Of a DNA stretch of 64,000 nt, positions 1 through 11,720 are shown piece by piece. The stretch spans positions 62,001 through 126,000 of the forward strand of contig NC_031479.1 in assembly GCF_000006565.2 (NCBI RefSeq). The letters are read 5' to 3'. The notes under the pieces were generated by a model. The model worked only from the letters and a program-made list of their open reading frames with translations. It was not told the origin of the DNA and made no database searches. Position numbers and translations under genes: made by a program. Source of the stretch: Toxoplasma gondii ME49. Its lineage: Eukaryota; Apicomplexa; Conoidasida; Eucoccidiorida; Sarcocystidae. How positions within the stretch are numbered: the stretch's first letter is position 1; each line of letters begins with the position of its first letter.

Positions 1-59
1 CCAGTTTCAGCTGAAGATAGGAAACAGATGGGAACCAGCAGCTCTATGTAGCAAAGTGG

Positions 60-780
60 AACTACTAAACCGACTCAAGACGGTTCTGACAGTGTGGCCC
101 AATACCACCGCACGAAATCTGGCCACGCCACTGCAGTAGTCCACTCCACGTTACAAAGCACCTGCCACATGCAGGCGGCAAATGCTGCGCCTATGGTCAT
201 ACACTCTCACACCTGACATCATGGCCTATCCTGGGCGTTGCTTTCGAGACTGAGAGTAGTATCCCGGGTGCAAAAATGGTACTTTAAATTGAAGGATACA
301 TGCTACCCAACAACAAAGCCATGATGCTTGTCTCATCTCAATGAAACTCGTTACTGCTCGCGTAAAAGCAAGTGACCCGCATCCCAAATATCTTAATATT
401 GAACAATTCCCTCCCCAACATAGCTACAACAAGCGGCCTCGCTTCCCAAACGGCATCTATTCCACCCGCTGACCGTGACTACAGACAGGCCTTGACTACG
501 GCCTTCTCGCGTCAGTGTCTCTTTCGACCCTCCACCGCTGGCGTACAACCTGGTTGCAACAGTGAGCCACCCGGTGTGACAGCAATGTGCAGCAATAATT
601 GCAGCATCTCCCGGGAGGATGCTGGTTTCACTCAGCGAGACAGTGAAACGGTTGGTAGGCCTATCCACATCGAGATACAGAGAACGTACCATCACGCAAC
701 AAGGCACGCATTCGATATGTAACGCTCGCTTTGATGCCACTACAGCAAGCCAGCTGCCGCCTCCAGCCCCGATCGACAAC
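60..780 (+). repeat. Composite repeat X, copy 1 (degenerate)
   Basis: Two linked segments recur in the same order at about 10,930-11,720 and 23,560-24,440. The first has a shared run of the type ATACACTCTCACA followed by a TCATC/CCTC-rich segment. The second is anchored by GGCAATGTGCAGCA-like DNA followed by a CATCTCCCG-like run (here near 585-620). Alignment by eye is patchy, with many substitutions and small gaps, so the copies are old. Boundaries are approximate. Confidence 0.55.
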
Positions 781-2040
781 TCCATAGCTGATGTACACAC
801 ATCAACCCTTTAGAGCCGCAGCAAATCGTGCATGTAGGAGAGAGTGCAACTACTCCGAAAAACACAGCATCCAACCGGAAATAAACTGTGCTCGAACCAC
901 GTGTCCATTTTCAAAAGCACGTCCTACCGCTATCACTCTCCGTATAACACTCTCATTCAGAACCTGGTCTGCTCTCAAAGAGCAACCGTCAGAACCTACA
1001 TGTGACTAGACCGCTCCTGTCTAAAAACACCCACCGCAGGCCCCACGCAGCGGGCAGGCCACTAAAGATTGCATAGGCGCACGGAGACAGAAATATCCAC
1101 GGGCATCAACCTGCGGTGCCTTTTTTCACATAAGTTCTGTTGCTCATCTGCCCGCTCTGGTAGCCCCAAAGCACTGTCGAACTGTCAGTGCCCCGACCGC
1201 GACCGTCGGCTCCGAATCAAGCGTCTCATGATCACCAAACGCACTCACAAACCTCCCGGATCGCCAGCCCCAATCCCACAAACCGACAATCTTACTCCCG
1301 CCCGAAACAAGCGTCAGTTCTCCGTCTTCAAAACGAAATCCCACACACCCTACCTTCTTAACCTGAATTTACAAAAGAGAATGGAGCGGCATGTGCCACG
1401 TTGTGAAGACAGCCAGGGCCACCTGAGAGGGTAGGCAACCAGCAACGCTCTGTAGGTGCCGCACTGTGGCCTCCTAACAAACAGGATATTCCTTAGCAAT
1501 ACATACATTCGATTGCGTTGCGGAAGACCTGGCACCCCCGCACACGCCATCAAGCAGAAGCCTCAGCCATTCTGACACATCTGGCTCTCGCATCACCGGA
1601 ACTTCTTGCTCATTCCAAAGCACGAGAACACAAGCTACCTCACAATCTAATCCCGATCACCAACTGCCTTGTGCTCTCAATGTCACTCCCCGGATCCGCA
1701 ATATGGCCGCCACGGCATCAGGTACAGACGCAATGCGGGCCATGCTCTCTTTGATTCAGGAGGCAAAATCTTCTGTCGTCGTCCGCGTCCACCCACCGTC
1801 GGTGTCACTACTCTCCGAAAGCTCCTTTGTCACTGTAATTATCCTCCATAGCATCATCTCAACACCCGCAAACACCCTCCTAGGCCTACGAGCTACGGAG
1901 CCAGGCCCCAATTCACAAGACATGCAGAGTGGGCTGATGCGTGGCAAACACATTTCTTATCACGAAATTCATTCAAATATCATGCTCACAATCCCCCAAT
2001 ACCACACCATGGGCGCAAACACCACTCATGACTTACGCAC
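780..2040. other. Degenerate repeat DNA, no gene seen
   Basis: The stretch is A+C-rich on the plus strand with only short overlapping open frames. I see no splice-supported coding exon, RNA gene or clear tandem structure. It probably consists of more decayed members of the repeats on either side. Confidence 0.5.
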
Positions 2041-2620
2041 CATGCAAGCGCCCCGAGCCAATACACAGACCTGAAGGTCTGCGACACGCCTCCCACTTCT
2101 GGATCACCACAAGCATGAACGCGCTGTGGCCAACACCGCCACAGAAAACACCAGCAGAGTGCTTCAACAATGTGGTGGTCACCATTGAGCACAAAACACT
2201 TAATGGAAACCATTTTTCGACTCTCGTGTATATAACTAAAACGCACTGAATATCACGCACCATACCCAGAAGCCACCACCATCCTCACAAGTCACCGCCA
2301 TGCCCTGCAGTCACCACCATAGCAGCGGCGACAACCTCGCAGGTACTACCAGACACATGATGCAGAACAAGACCGAGATGCAGTTCTACAACGCACTTCG
2401 CTATCGCTCAGTTTGCGGTTACGCGTCACAAATGAGCAGTCTAGAGCGGATGCCCAAGGTGAGAGCACAGAGGGATCAATGAAACTGACGCAAGCATCCA
2501 GCCACAGCAATCAGGGAAGCTGGGCGCCTCGGAGGCACGGAAGACATCTTCGTGAAGTACCACAAACCTGCTCCATACGGAGCACATATCTTGGGTCGTG
2601 TAATAAAGCGTAGTAGCGGC
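2040..2620 (+). repeat. Tandem array core, copy 1
   Basis: The core runs from the GAGCCAATACACAGACCTG start through a TATATAAC motif near 2,228 to an AATAAAGCG end near 2,600. It shares its 3' end (ATCTTGG, then TCGTGTAATAAA) with copy 2 but not with copies 3 and 4. The DNA just upstream differs from the other four copies, so the array's left edge lies here. Confidence 0.85.
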
Positions 2621-3039
2621 TACCCCCGTTTGGGCTCCTGAGAAAAGCAACCAGGCTGGGCGGACCACGTATTGCATTTGTCGGCCACGCTGCCTGGTTA
2701 TAGCTTCTCGTGCACTGTATGACATGCTTCAGTGACTGCACTTACCTCCTCGAGCTGATAGAACACACCATCCCATGTTGTGCCTCGCCCTAAGCGACAT
2801 GCGCCAGGAAGTGAAACCACATCAGCTCATTGCAAAAATTCGCCGACCTGAGCCCTGGCTTCACGCCGCCCTCCACAGATTTTTCCGTATTTCCCCCTGA
2901 GTCTGCACCATCCAATATGGAACGCTTTGAATCCGCTGGTCTGCCAGACAATCCCTAGAAGCCCATCCGCGATGCAACCGGACTTGCATTGCCACAACCG
3001 TTGCCGAAACATTCACAGAAGGTCGACCCTCTACCTGTA

Positions 3040-3360
3040 CATTTTGGCATCGTCTGGCATCCGTACGGCCTGCGGTCCAAGCACAACCAATCGCACGGGA
3101 CCACGCCACACAGGAACGGATGCACATGCCACGTAGCGCCGCGAACACACCTCAACACACACCAAGTCGAGCGAGGCTCCTCCCATGTCTCCTCCAGCGA
3201 GTCGTCCGTCTCACGGGAGCCTCAACCGCATACTGTAACCCATTATACGTTGTCGCTCCCTGCTTGTTCACCGTCACACTGTTCCTAAAATAAAATACCT
3301 TCGATGCACATGCATCTGCAAAATAACCGAAAACTGCTACGTTCACGTTCGTCGGTCACA
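3040..3360 (+). repeat. Inter-core block B, copy 1
   Basis: This stretch (CGAACACACCTCAACACACA and what follows, up to ATGCACATGCATCTGCAAAA) is nearly identical to 6,170-6,450 and 7,560-7,840. It ends in an AATAAAATACC string. Confidence 0.85.
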
Positions 3361-3519
3361 GTGAGCGTCCACGGCAGAACACCGTAACCAATGACATCAC
3401 AATCACATATGAGGCCTCTCAGTTGGCATGACCCTCCTATAATCTCAGGCGGGCGACACTTCCCAGACTCTGATCATCCGCCTACAAGCTGCGTAACAAC
3501 ACATCAAACAATCAGAAAC

Positions 3520-4225
3520 CAACAGTCGAGATACATGACAGTACTCAATACATCCGATCACGAGAGCAGCCCGAAGTGCATGTGTGGGACCCGCAATCCC
3601 ACACCATCAATGAGACGCATACCCAAAATTCACGAGCCATGCAACCCCCCGAGCCAATACACAGACCTGAAGGTCTGCGACACGCCTCCCACTTCTGGAT
3701 CACCACAAGCATGAACGCGCTGTGGTCAACACCGCCACAGAAAACACCAGCAGAGTGCTTCAACAATGTGGTGGTCACCATTGAGCACAAAACACTTAAT
3801 GGAAACCATTTTTCGACTCTCGTGTATATAACTAAAACGCACTGAATATCACGCACCATACCCAGAAGCCACCACCATCCTCACAAGTCACCGCCATGCC
3901 ATGCAGTCACCACCATAGCAGCGGCGACAACCTCGCAGGTACTACCAGACACATGATGCAGGACAAGACCGAGATGCAGTTCTACAACGCACTTCGCCAT
4001 CGCTCAGTTTGCGGTTACACGTCACAAATGAGCAGTCTAGAGCGGATGCCCAAGGTGAGAGCACAGAGGGATCAATGAAACTGACGCAAGCATCCAGCCA
4101 CAGCAATCAGGGAAGCTGGGCGCCTCGGAGGCACGGAAGACATCTTCATGAAGTACCACAAACCTGCTCCATACGGAGCACATATCTTGGATCGTGTAAT
4201 AAAACGTAATAGCGGCCACAACCCG
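3520..4225 (+). repeat. Tandem array core, copy 2
   Basis: The copy begins with the GTCGAGATACATGACAGTAC lead shared with copies 4 and (diverged) 5. It contains the GAGCCAATACACAGACCTG start at 3,651 and ends like copy 1 near an AATAAAACG string. The core differs from copy 1 by only a few substitutions (for example AAGACC context GCAGAACAAG versus GCAGGACAAG). Confidence 0.88.
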
Positions 4226-4619
4226 TTTGTCTCCTGAGAGAATCCACCATTCTGCGCACACCACGCATTGGAGTGGTCGGTCACGATGTGTTTGTTATGG
4301 AGTCTTGTCCTCTCGAGCATACGCCTCTCAACGCGTGCATACTTGCAAGAGCTGGTGACGCGTGACAGCGCACGACGCGCCTCAAAGCGAGGGAGATGAG
4401 CATGCCTGGTAGCAAATGCCTTCAGGCCAGCGTATTGCAATATTCACCGCTCTGAACTGTGGCACCGCATTCTCCTACACAGCGAGATTCCCGCTAAACC
4501 GCACCATCTATTTGTCATATTTTCGATCTGATGGCGTGACCAACAGTCGTCAGGATTCCTCCAAGGACACAGCCGCTATCGGCCCATTCTAACACTTTAG
4601 TGTTCCTTGGAGTGAGTCG

Positions 4620-4890
4620 AATCATCGCCCCTCGTACATCCTGCAGTACACGTGCAACCAGTCTCGAGGGACCGTAATGCACATGCCGTGCATGGCCGCG
4701 AAAACGCCTCAACACACATTACATCGAAGAGGTTCCTTTTCCGTCTCCTCTGATGATGCGCCGGTCTTACAGTTTTCCCCCCAACCACATACTGTAACGC
4801 TTCATACGTTATCGTTGCCTTCCAATTAATCATCAGACGGCTCACATAATAAAACACCTCCAGAGTTCCTGCATCTGCAATAAAACAGAA
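4620..4890 (+). repeat. Inter-core block B, decayed copy
   Basis: This block sits at the same position in the unit as the other B blocks and keeps their order of motifs (CTCAACACACA, GAGGTTCC, then TAATAAAACACC). It has many substitutions, so this B block has escaped the homogenisation seen in the others. Confidence 0.65.
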
Positions 4891-5239
4891 AACTCCTGCA
4901 TGTAGGTTTTTCGGCCGCTGTGCACTTGCGTAAGGTCACACTCCAGCCTCAATCGAATATTTCGCTCGATCTGATCCGTCTCTCAATCGGCTTGCGTGCT
5001 TCACCCATTGTGCGAGACCCTCTCACGGTCGCTCTATTCCCAACGACATGCGCGACGACTCGCTCATTCGTTGCAGGATCCTCGATCTGCTGACAGCGTC
5101 CCCCACGCACTCGTCGTCCTGCGCCTACCTCCTGAGCATAGCAACGCCCGAAGCTACCAGAACACGCAAGCAAGTTCGGGGGATGTGCGACCCCACACGA
5201 TATGTCTCATAAAAAATCAAATTCAAATGGCAGCCGACG

Positions 5240-5855
5240 CAACCCGATACCCACTCCATCAATGAGACGCATACCCAAAATTCACGAGCCATGCAACCCC
5301 CCGAGCCAATACACAGACCTGCAGGTCTGCGACACGCCTCCCACTTCTGGATCACCACAAGCATGAACGCGCTGTGGCCAACACCGCCACAGAAAACACC
5401 AGCAGAGTGCTTCAACAATGTGGTGGTCACCATTGAGCACAAAACACTTAATGGAAACCATTTTTCGACTCTCGTGTATATAACTAAAACGCACTGAATA
5501 TCACGCACCATACCCAGAAGCCACCACCATCCTCACAAGTCACCGCCATGCCCTGCAGTCACCACCATAGCAGCGGCGACAACCTCGCAGGTACTACCAG
5601 ACATATGATGCAGGACAAGACCGAGATGCAGTTCTACAACGCACTTCGCCATCGCTCAGTTTGCGGTTACACGTCACAAATGAGCAGTCTAGAGCGGATG
5701 CCCAAGGTGAGAGCACAGAGGGATCAATGAAACTGACGCAAGCATCCAGCCACAGCAATCAGGGAAGCGGGGTGCCTCTGATGCAATGGGGACATCCTAC
5801 CTGTTGATATCCCTCCCATGCGTCCCGCGTGCTCCACACAAATGCGCTCAGTCCT
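5240..5855 (+). repeat. Tandem array core, copy 3
   Basis: The core start is at 5,303. The motif at 5,314-5,329 is a perfect 16-base palindrome (CAGACCTGCAGGTCTG). From about 5,768 the 3' end switches to a different sequence (GGGGTGCCTCTGATGCAATG), shared only with copy 4. Confidence 0.88.
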
Positions 5856-6169
5856 GTTCATATACTTTGGAGGGACAAAACCCTTTGCGTCGTGAGAGGA
5901 GCACAGCGTCGTGACTGAGTGTGGGAGCATCTTTCCCCACCACGCTGTGACCAACTTGACACCGATTTGAAGTGTGGCGTCTCATTTCCCTACATACGGC
6001 ATTCTCCCGCAGTCTGTACCATTTAGATTAGCACTTGCAACTGTTGGGCGGTCTGACAATCACTAAGACTTCACCTGCGGCGCAACCGGACCTGACCCGC
6101 CTGAGCCGCTGTCGGACCATTCTCATATGAGAATGCCCCTTGTAGTGATTCGGTATTATTTGCGCCTCC

Positions 6170-6595
6170 TACATCCTGCGGTCCAAGCACAACCAATCGC
6201 ACGGGACCACGCCACACAGGAACGGATGCACATGCCACGTAGCGCCGCGAACACACCTCAACACACACCAAGTCGAGCGAGGCTCCTCCCATGTCTCCTC
6301 CAGCGAGTCGTCCGTCTCACGGGAGCCTCAACCGCATACTGTAACCCATTATACGTTGTCGCTCCCTGCTTGTTCACCGTCACACTGTTCCTAAAATAAA
6401 ATACCTTCGATGCACATGCATCTGCAAAATAACCGAAAACTGCTATGTTCACGTTCGTCGGCCGCAATGAGCATCCACATCACTTTACCCCAACCCAAAA
6501 CCATTAGTTCACACGATCGGAATCCTGAATCGCTTTGCATGCTTCTCCTATCGCGCGAGAGCCTGTTACGACCGCTCCACTCCGTCTTCTGCGTG
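6170..6595 (+). repeat. Inter-core block B, copy 2
   Basis: The block is nearly identical to 7,560-7,975, including an extension after the AATAAAATACC string (GAGCATCCACATCACTTTAC) that copy 1 lacks. Confidence 0.88.
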
Positions 6596-6699
6596 GAAAT
6601 CCGCTCCTTCGCCACCACATCGCAATCGTGAGGCTGCAGCCACCCGCCACCCGCTGACCATCAACCTACAAGCTACACAAAAACACATCAAACAATCAG

Positions 6700-7375
6700 A
6701 AACCAACAGTCGAGATACATGACAGTACTCAATACATCCCATCACGAGAGCAGCCCGAAGTGCATGTGTGGGACCCGCAATCCCACACCATCAATGAGAC
6801 GCATACCCAAAATTCACGAGCCATGCAACCGCCCCGAGCCAATACACAGACCTGAAGGTCTGCGACACGCCTCCCACTTCTGGATCACCACAAGCATGAA
6901 CGCGCTGTGGTCAACACCGCCACAGAAAACACCAGCAGAGTGCTTCAACAATGTGGTGGTCACCATTGAGCACAAAACACTTAATGGAAACCATTTTTCG
7001 ACTCTCGTGTATATAACTAAAACGCACTGAATATCACGCACCATACCCAGAAGCCACCACCATCCTCACAAGTCACCGCCATGCCCTGCAGTCACCACCA
7101 TAGCAGCGGCGACAACCTCGCAGGTACTACCAGACACATGATGCAGGACAAGACCGAGATGCAGTTCTACAACGCACTTCGCCATCGCTCAGTTTGCGGT
7201 TACACGTCACAAATGAGCAGTCTAGAGCGGATGCCCAAGGTGAGAGCACAGAGGGATCAATGAAACTGACGCAAGCATCCAGCCACAGCAATCAGGGAAG
7301 CGGGGTGCCTCTGATGCAATGGGGACATCCTACCTGTTGATATCCCTCCCATGCGTCCCGCGTGCTCCACACGAC
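6700..7375 (+). repeat. Tandem array core, copy 4
   Basis: The core start is at about 6,836. It is nearly identical to copies 1-3 in the core, has the 5' lead of copy 2 and the 3' end of copy 3, and is therefore a mosaic of the two. Confidence 0.88.
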
Positions 7376-7559
7376 TGTGCTCAGTCCTGCTAATACAATT
7401 TGGAGAGCGCGGCGTCGTGACTGTGATTGGGAGCATGTTTCCAAACTACATGACCACACTGGCGCCAATGTGAGTAGCAACAGCGCACTGTCAAACACAG
7501 GTTCTTCCCTCCTAGTCGGCACTTAGGGTCTCCTGCAGTGGTTCGAATCATCGCCTTTC

Positions 7560-7990
7560 GTACCTTCTGCGGTGCAAACACAACCAATCGAACGGGACCA
7601 CGCCACACAGGAACGGATGCACATGCCACGTAGCGCCGCGAACACACCTCAACACACACCAAGTCGAGCGAGGCTCCTCCCATGTCTCCTCCAGCGAGTC
7701 GTCCGTCTCACGGGAGCCTCAACCGCATACTGTAACCCATTATACGTTGTCGCTCCCTGCTTGTTCACCGTCACACTGTTCCTAAAATAAAATACCTTCG
7801 ATGCACATGCATCTGCAAAATAACCGAAAACTGCTATGTTCACGTTCGTCGGCCGCAATGAGCATCCACATCACTTTACCCCAACCCAAAACCATTAGTT
7901 CACACGATCGGAATCCTGAATCGCTTTGCATGCTTCTCCTATCGCGCGAGAGCCTGTTACGACCGCTCCACTCCGTCTCCTGTGTCGAAA
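7560..7990 (+). repeat. Inter-core block B, copy 3
   Basis: The sequence matches block B copy 2 almost base for base through CGCTCCACTCCGTCT, then diverges near 7,980. Confidence 0.88.
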
Positions 7991-8094
7991 TTCGCTCATT
8001 CGCTGCAGTGTCACCGCCCTGAGAACAGAGACCCCCACAGACCTGACATTATGGCCGTACCGGCTGTGCAGCACACCATCGAAGCATGAGAAAC

Positions 8095-8660
8095 TCACAG
8101 TCGAGATACATGTGATTGTACCCAGTACATTCCATCATGAGAACGGCCCAAAGTGCATGTGTGGGACCCGCATTCCCACTCCATCAACGAGACGCATACC
8201 CAAAATTCACCAGCCATGCAACCGCCCCGAGCCAATACACAGACCTGCAGGTCTGCGACACGCTTCCCACATCTGGATCACCGCACACACGAGGCAGCCT
8301 ATACTGAAGAGCAGACACCAGGAAAGTTCATCAACAATACGTTGGCCACCGGTGCATGCATGGTACTGTGAGGGAAACAATTTTACACGGATCTCGCCTA
8401 CATAATTGAATCACATTCGGAAACCAAACACCCTACCTAGAAGCCATCACCATAGCAGCGGCGACAACCTTGCAGGTACTACCAGACACATGATGCAGGA
8501 CAAGACCGAGATGCAGTTCTACAACGCACTCCGTTATCGCCCAGTTTGCAGTTACGCGTCACAAGTGAGCAGTCTAGAGCGGATGCCCAAGTTGAGAACA
8601 CATAGCAGCGGAACTCACACACGCATACAGTCTCGGCAGTCAATAGAATATGGAGCATAG
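8095..8660 (+). repeat. Tandem array core, copy 5 (diverged, internally deleted)
   Basis: The core start is near 8,229, with the perfect palindrome at 8,240-8,255. The middle of the core is replaced or strongly diverged: the TATATAAC motif of the other copies is lost (CTACATAATTG here). Homology resumes at AGCAGCGGCGACAACCT near 8,454. This is the degraded right end of the array. Confidence 0.75.
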
Positions 8661-8904
8661 TGTCAAGCCGATCCTGTCTAGAACACAACTGCATCCGCAG
8701 CACGCCCATAATATTTCGCGGTCAAACGTGACATTGGTCGATTTGTTGCAGCTATTCAGAAAAACCATGAGGCAGTGACAACCCACAACACGAGCCGAAT
8801 GCTACAAGACGGGTGGCATGTATTCTAGCCACCTCAACGACGGGTCTCAGTGCCCGCGCATACGTCCTTGAGCTGCATGACCACAACACAGCACAACCCA
8901 CCAG

Positions 8905-10855
8905 AAAAGCCTGTGACAGCCTATACGGGAAAGCCTCACCGTGTGCAGCGGTCACCGCAAGGAGGTCCGCCAAAATGATACAGAAGCAACAATCAAAGAC
9001 ACTCGGCACCATCGGTGTCGACGCCAGCGATACCACGCCACAAAGCTGGTCAACAACATGGCGCCATTCACGAGTCTCAAGTCGCCGGCTTCTACTTCAC
9101 AACAGGTCTTGCATCTATGATAAAGACCAACCTATATCCTCAGAGCACCCCAAGTCTCCACGACGTACTAGACCAATCTGATGACAGGCAGCACATTCAA
9201 ACCAACGCAATCATAGAGCCACGTCGACCCGCCAAACTGACGCGAGACGGAGCGGATGCTGCAGTCCAGACGACCACATGAAATACGATCACGCCGACCC
9301 TGTATGCCTCTCCAAGCTCCACCACTCAGCATCCTCCACATGCTCCCAGCGAATGCTCAGCCGCCGGGCATACATTCTCACACAGGGCGCAACGTCATAT
9401 CCTCATCGTTGTCCTCAAAACTGGAAAGAGTACCCTAAACCGGAGTGACGATACACCTCAAACGCACGCATCCCTGCAATCCAATAGCGTAGCCATGCCA
9501 CTCGCCCCGTCTAAACGGTACTCTTCACGTCCGCCGCAACACACTGTAACAGTGAGTCACATGTCCGGTAACTTACGGTCACCTAACGGACACACGTCTA
9601 TTCTGCGGCGGACCAGCTGTGCTGCTATCCAACGCTGACGCCGTTTAATAAAGTATTCTTATGTGTTTTATCCACCAAGAAAAGAGCAAAGCCAGCCTTT
9701 GGACGGGCCATGGAGTGGGCACCTACAGCCTGTAGGGAAATACAGAATGCGAAATCAAGGCTGGTGCGTAGCGACTGTCCCAAGGCCTACCAGAGAGCCG
9801 CTGGTCCCCTTGACACGAACAGTGCTGAGCGCGATGCCCTAACCCAACATATTACAATCACGCTGGGAAGCCCGGTAACCCCGGATCGACCCGGCTCTTT
9901 TTGCCCACACATACTTGGACCTCCTCAACACTTGCATCAGTCGCGTGGCCCTTAATATCCAAAACACGTAGACACATCCCGATAAGTCGGTTGCTCAGTA
10001 GTCAGCCACTAGACACGACCAGTCACAGATGCGTGTCGTGCACAAAAGCAGTGACACTCACTCACCATCCACAACACTCATCTTCTCGCGGCTCCAGTGC
10101 TGCCACCTGCCATCATCCCCATCCATCACGGCACAACTCCGCCTTCATACCTCACCCCGCCATCAACAGCACAAGATCGACGACGAACGTCAAGTTCTCC
10201 TCACGCGCGATTCAGGAAATTACTGTTATGCTGTGCCATCTCACCAGTCTGCTCCGTCTGTAACACAGTCCACCACTCTCGTAAAGGACCCCACAATGAC
10301 TGCCCAAGTTGAAAGCGGACGATGCACTCACTCAGAAACGACCAACATAAAGTCATGGAAATCAACAACACGCGACTTGTCCTCTACACAGGTGTCATCC
10401 TGATACCTGCTTCATCACAACCCCATTTGAAGCATACCCACTGTTTTCCACACTCAACCCCAACCTCACCGAAACCTTCGAGTCTCAATATAAGCGCCAC
10501 CACGCGGCTCACCCCGCCAGCTGAACTGGTCCGTAACGAGCTCCCTGCAATGCACTCGCAGTCCAACCCTCCCTCTCCAGGAATTTTGTAGCCTCCATCA
10601 CATACTTCCTCGAGCTTAAAAACCACATCGCAACACAGTGTACAAGGGCAGCATGCGTGACAGTCGACAAAATATACCCACTCTCGTGCAGCGACTATCA
10701 CACACAGATCCGTCGCACTGATACGAACAAAACACTGGAAATCAACCGGCATCAATACTTATTGCGCCACCCACACGCCGCCATAACCCTAGTAAACGAC
10801 ATCCTGCCTGTCCAGCGTACTGAGTCGCCGACTCCATCTCGACACACGACAATGG
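8905..10855 (+). repeat. Block D, copy 1 (near-identical duplicate of 21,476-23,426)
   Basis: Every landmark compared between this block and the right-hand copy has the same offset of 12,571 bases, so I find no insertion or deletion over about 1.95 kb. I noticed only about four single-base differences: one near 9,020 and the others in the last 60 bases. Outside the block similarity drops abruptly; to the left (about 8,820-8,905 versus 21,395-21,476) the two are clearly homologous but diverged. Short open frames inside are conserved only because the DNA is. Confidence 0.93.
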
Positions 10856-10929
10856 CACTGAGTAAAGATTGTCCTATGACCCGTTTGCTCGGAGCCTTCA
10901 CCAGCGTACTGCTTTAAGCTGGAGACAGA

Positions 10930-11720
10930 GCATAGGTGAAAACCAGCTGCTCCTGATAGTCATGTAGAGCTACCAAACAGACCCAAGGCGGAGCCGACGC
11001 TGTAGCCCAAGACGACCCCAAGGCCGTCGCAGGAAATCACACCAGTTCAATATTACAGTCGACGCTCCAGCTTGTGTCACAAGATAGCAGCAAATGGAGG
11101 GCCTCGAGCATACAGCCTCACAATCGTCGTCCCGTCGTATCATCATCGCCCCCCGAACTGGAGTTAGTACCCCAGTTGCAATTACAGTATATCTAAAGTG
11201 CAGGTAAGTCTGCTACCCAGCAACACAGGCACGGCAATCGTCTCACCTTAACGGTACCAAAATCATTACTTCCTTAACAAACACTAACCTGAATCACAGC
11301 TATATTAATTCATGCTTGCTTGCCCACCACATACAGAACCTGAGGCCTCTCCTCCGAATCGGTCTCTGCCCCACTCGTTAACCGTGGCCACGCGATCGGT
11401 CACCGCTACAGCACCCGGACGTCACGTATCAGCCTCTCTACCGACCCCCCACAGATGGCCTACCGCCTAATTGTAAGATTCAATCCTCTGCCATGGCAAT
11501 GTGCAGCAGACACCGCAACCTCTCCCGCCACAATTCTGGTTGAATTGAGCGAGATGGTGATACAGATGGCATGTCTGTCCATATCACCAACACAGAAATC
11601 TCTGAAAGTCACACACCGCCTCTATGTCATTCGATCTTACGTTCGCTTCTACCTCACTACAGGCCAGTTGCCCTCACTCATACCACACGTCACGCCTCCT
11701 GTACCCAAGTCAGACTTCAT
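10930..11720 (+). repeat. Composite repeat X, copy 2 (degenerate)
   Basis: It follows block D copy 1 directly, as X copy 3 follows D copy 2. The anchor is GGCAATGTGCAGCAGACACC near 11,495-11,515, followed by CCTCTCCCGCCA. Similarity to X1 and X3 is visible but strongly eroded. Confidence 0.6.

Larger units (their letters stand above)
2040..8660 (+). repeat. Five-unit tandem array, period about 1.4-1.65 kb
   Basis: A conserved core starting GAGCCAATACACAGACCTG occurs at about 2,055, 3,651, 5,303, 6,836 and 8,229, all in the same orientation. The spacings are about 1,596, 1,652, 1,533 and 1,393 bases. Cores 1 to 4 are almost identical over about 500 bases; core 5 is shorter and diverged. Between cores lies a second conserved block (near 3,040-3,360, 6,170-6,540 and 7,560-7,990, with a decayed version near 4,620-4,890). 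Unit length varies because the joints between the two blocks differ. Confidence 0.9.

Noticed and set aside
2040..8660. CRISPR-like or bacterial repeat array
   Set aside because: The unit is 1.4-1.65 kb with no short spacer pattern, and the surrounding genes are intron-rich eukaryotic genes.
9430..9440. Telomeric repeat (CCCTAAA)
   Set aside because: It is a single occurrence, copied again near 22,003 only because block D is duplicated; there is no tandem array.
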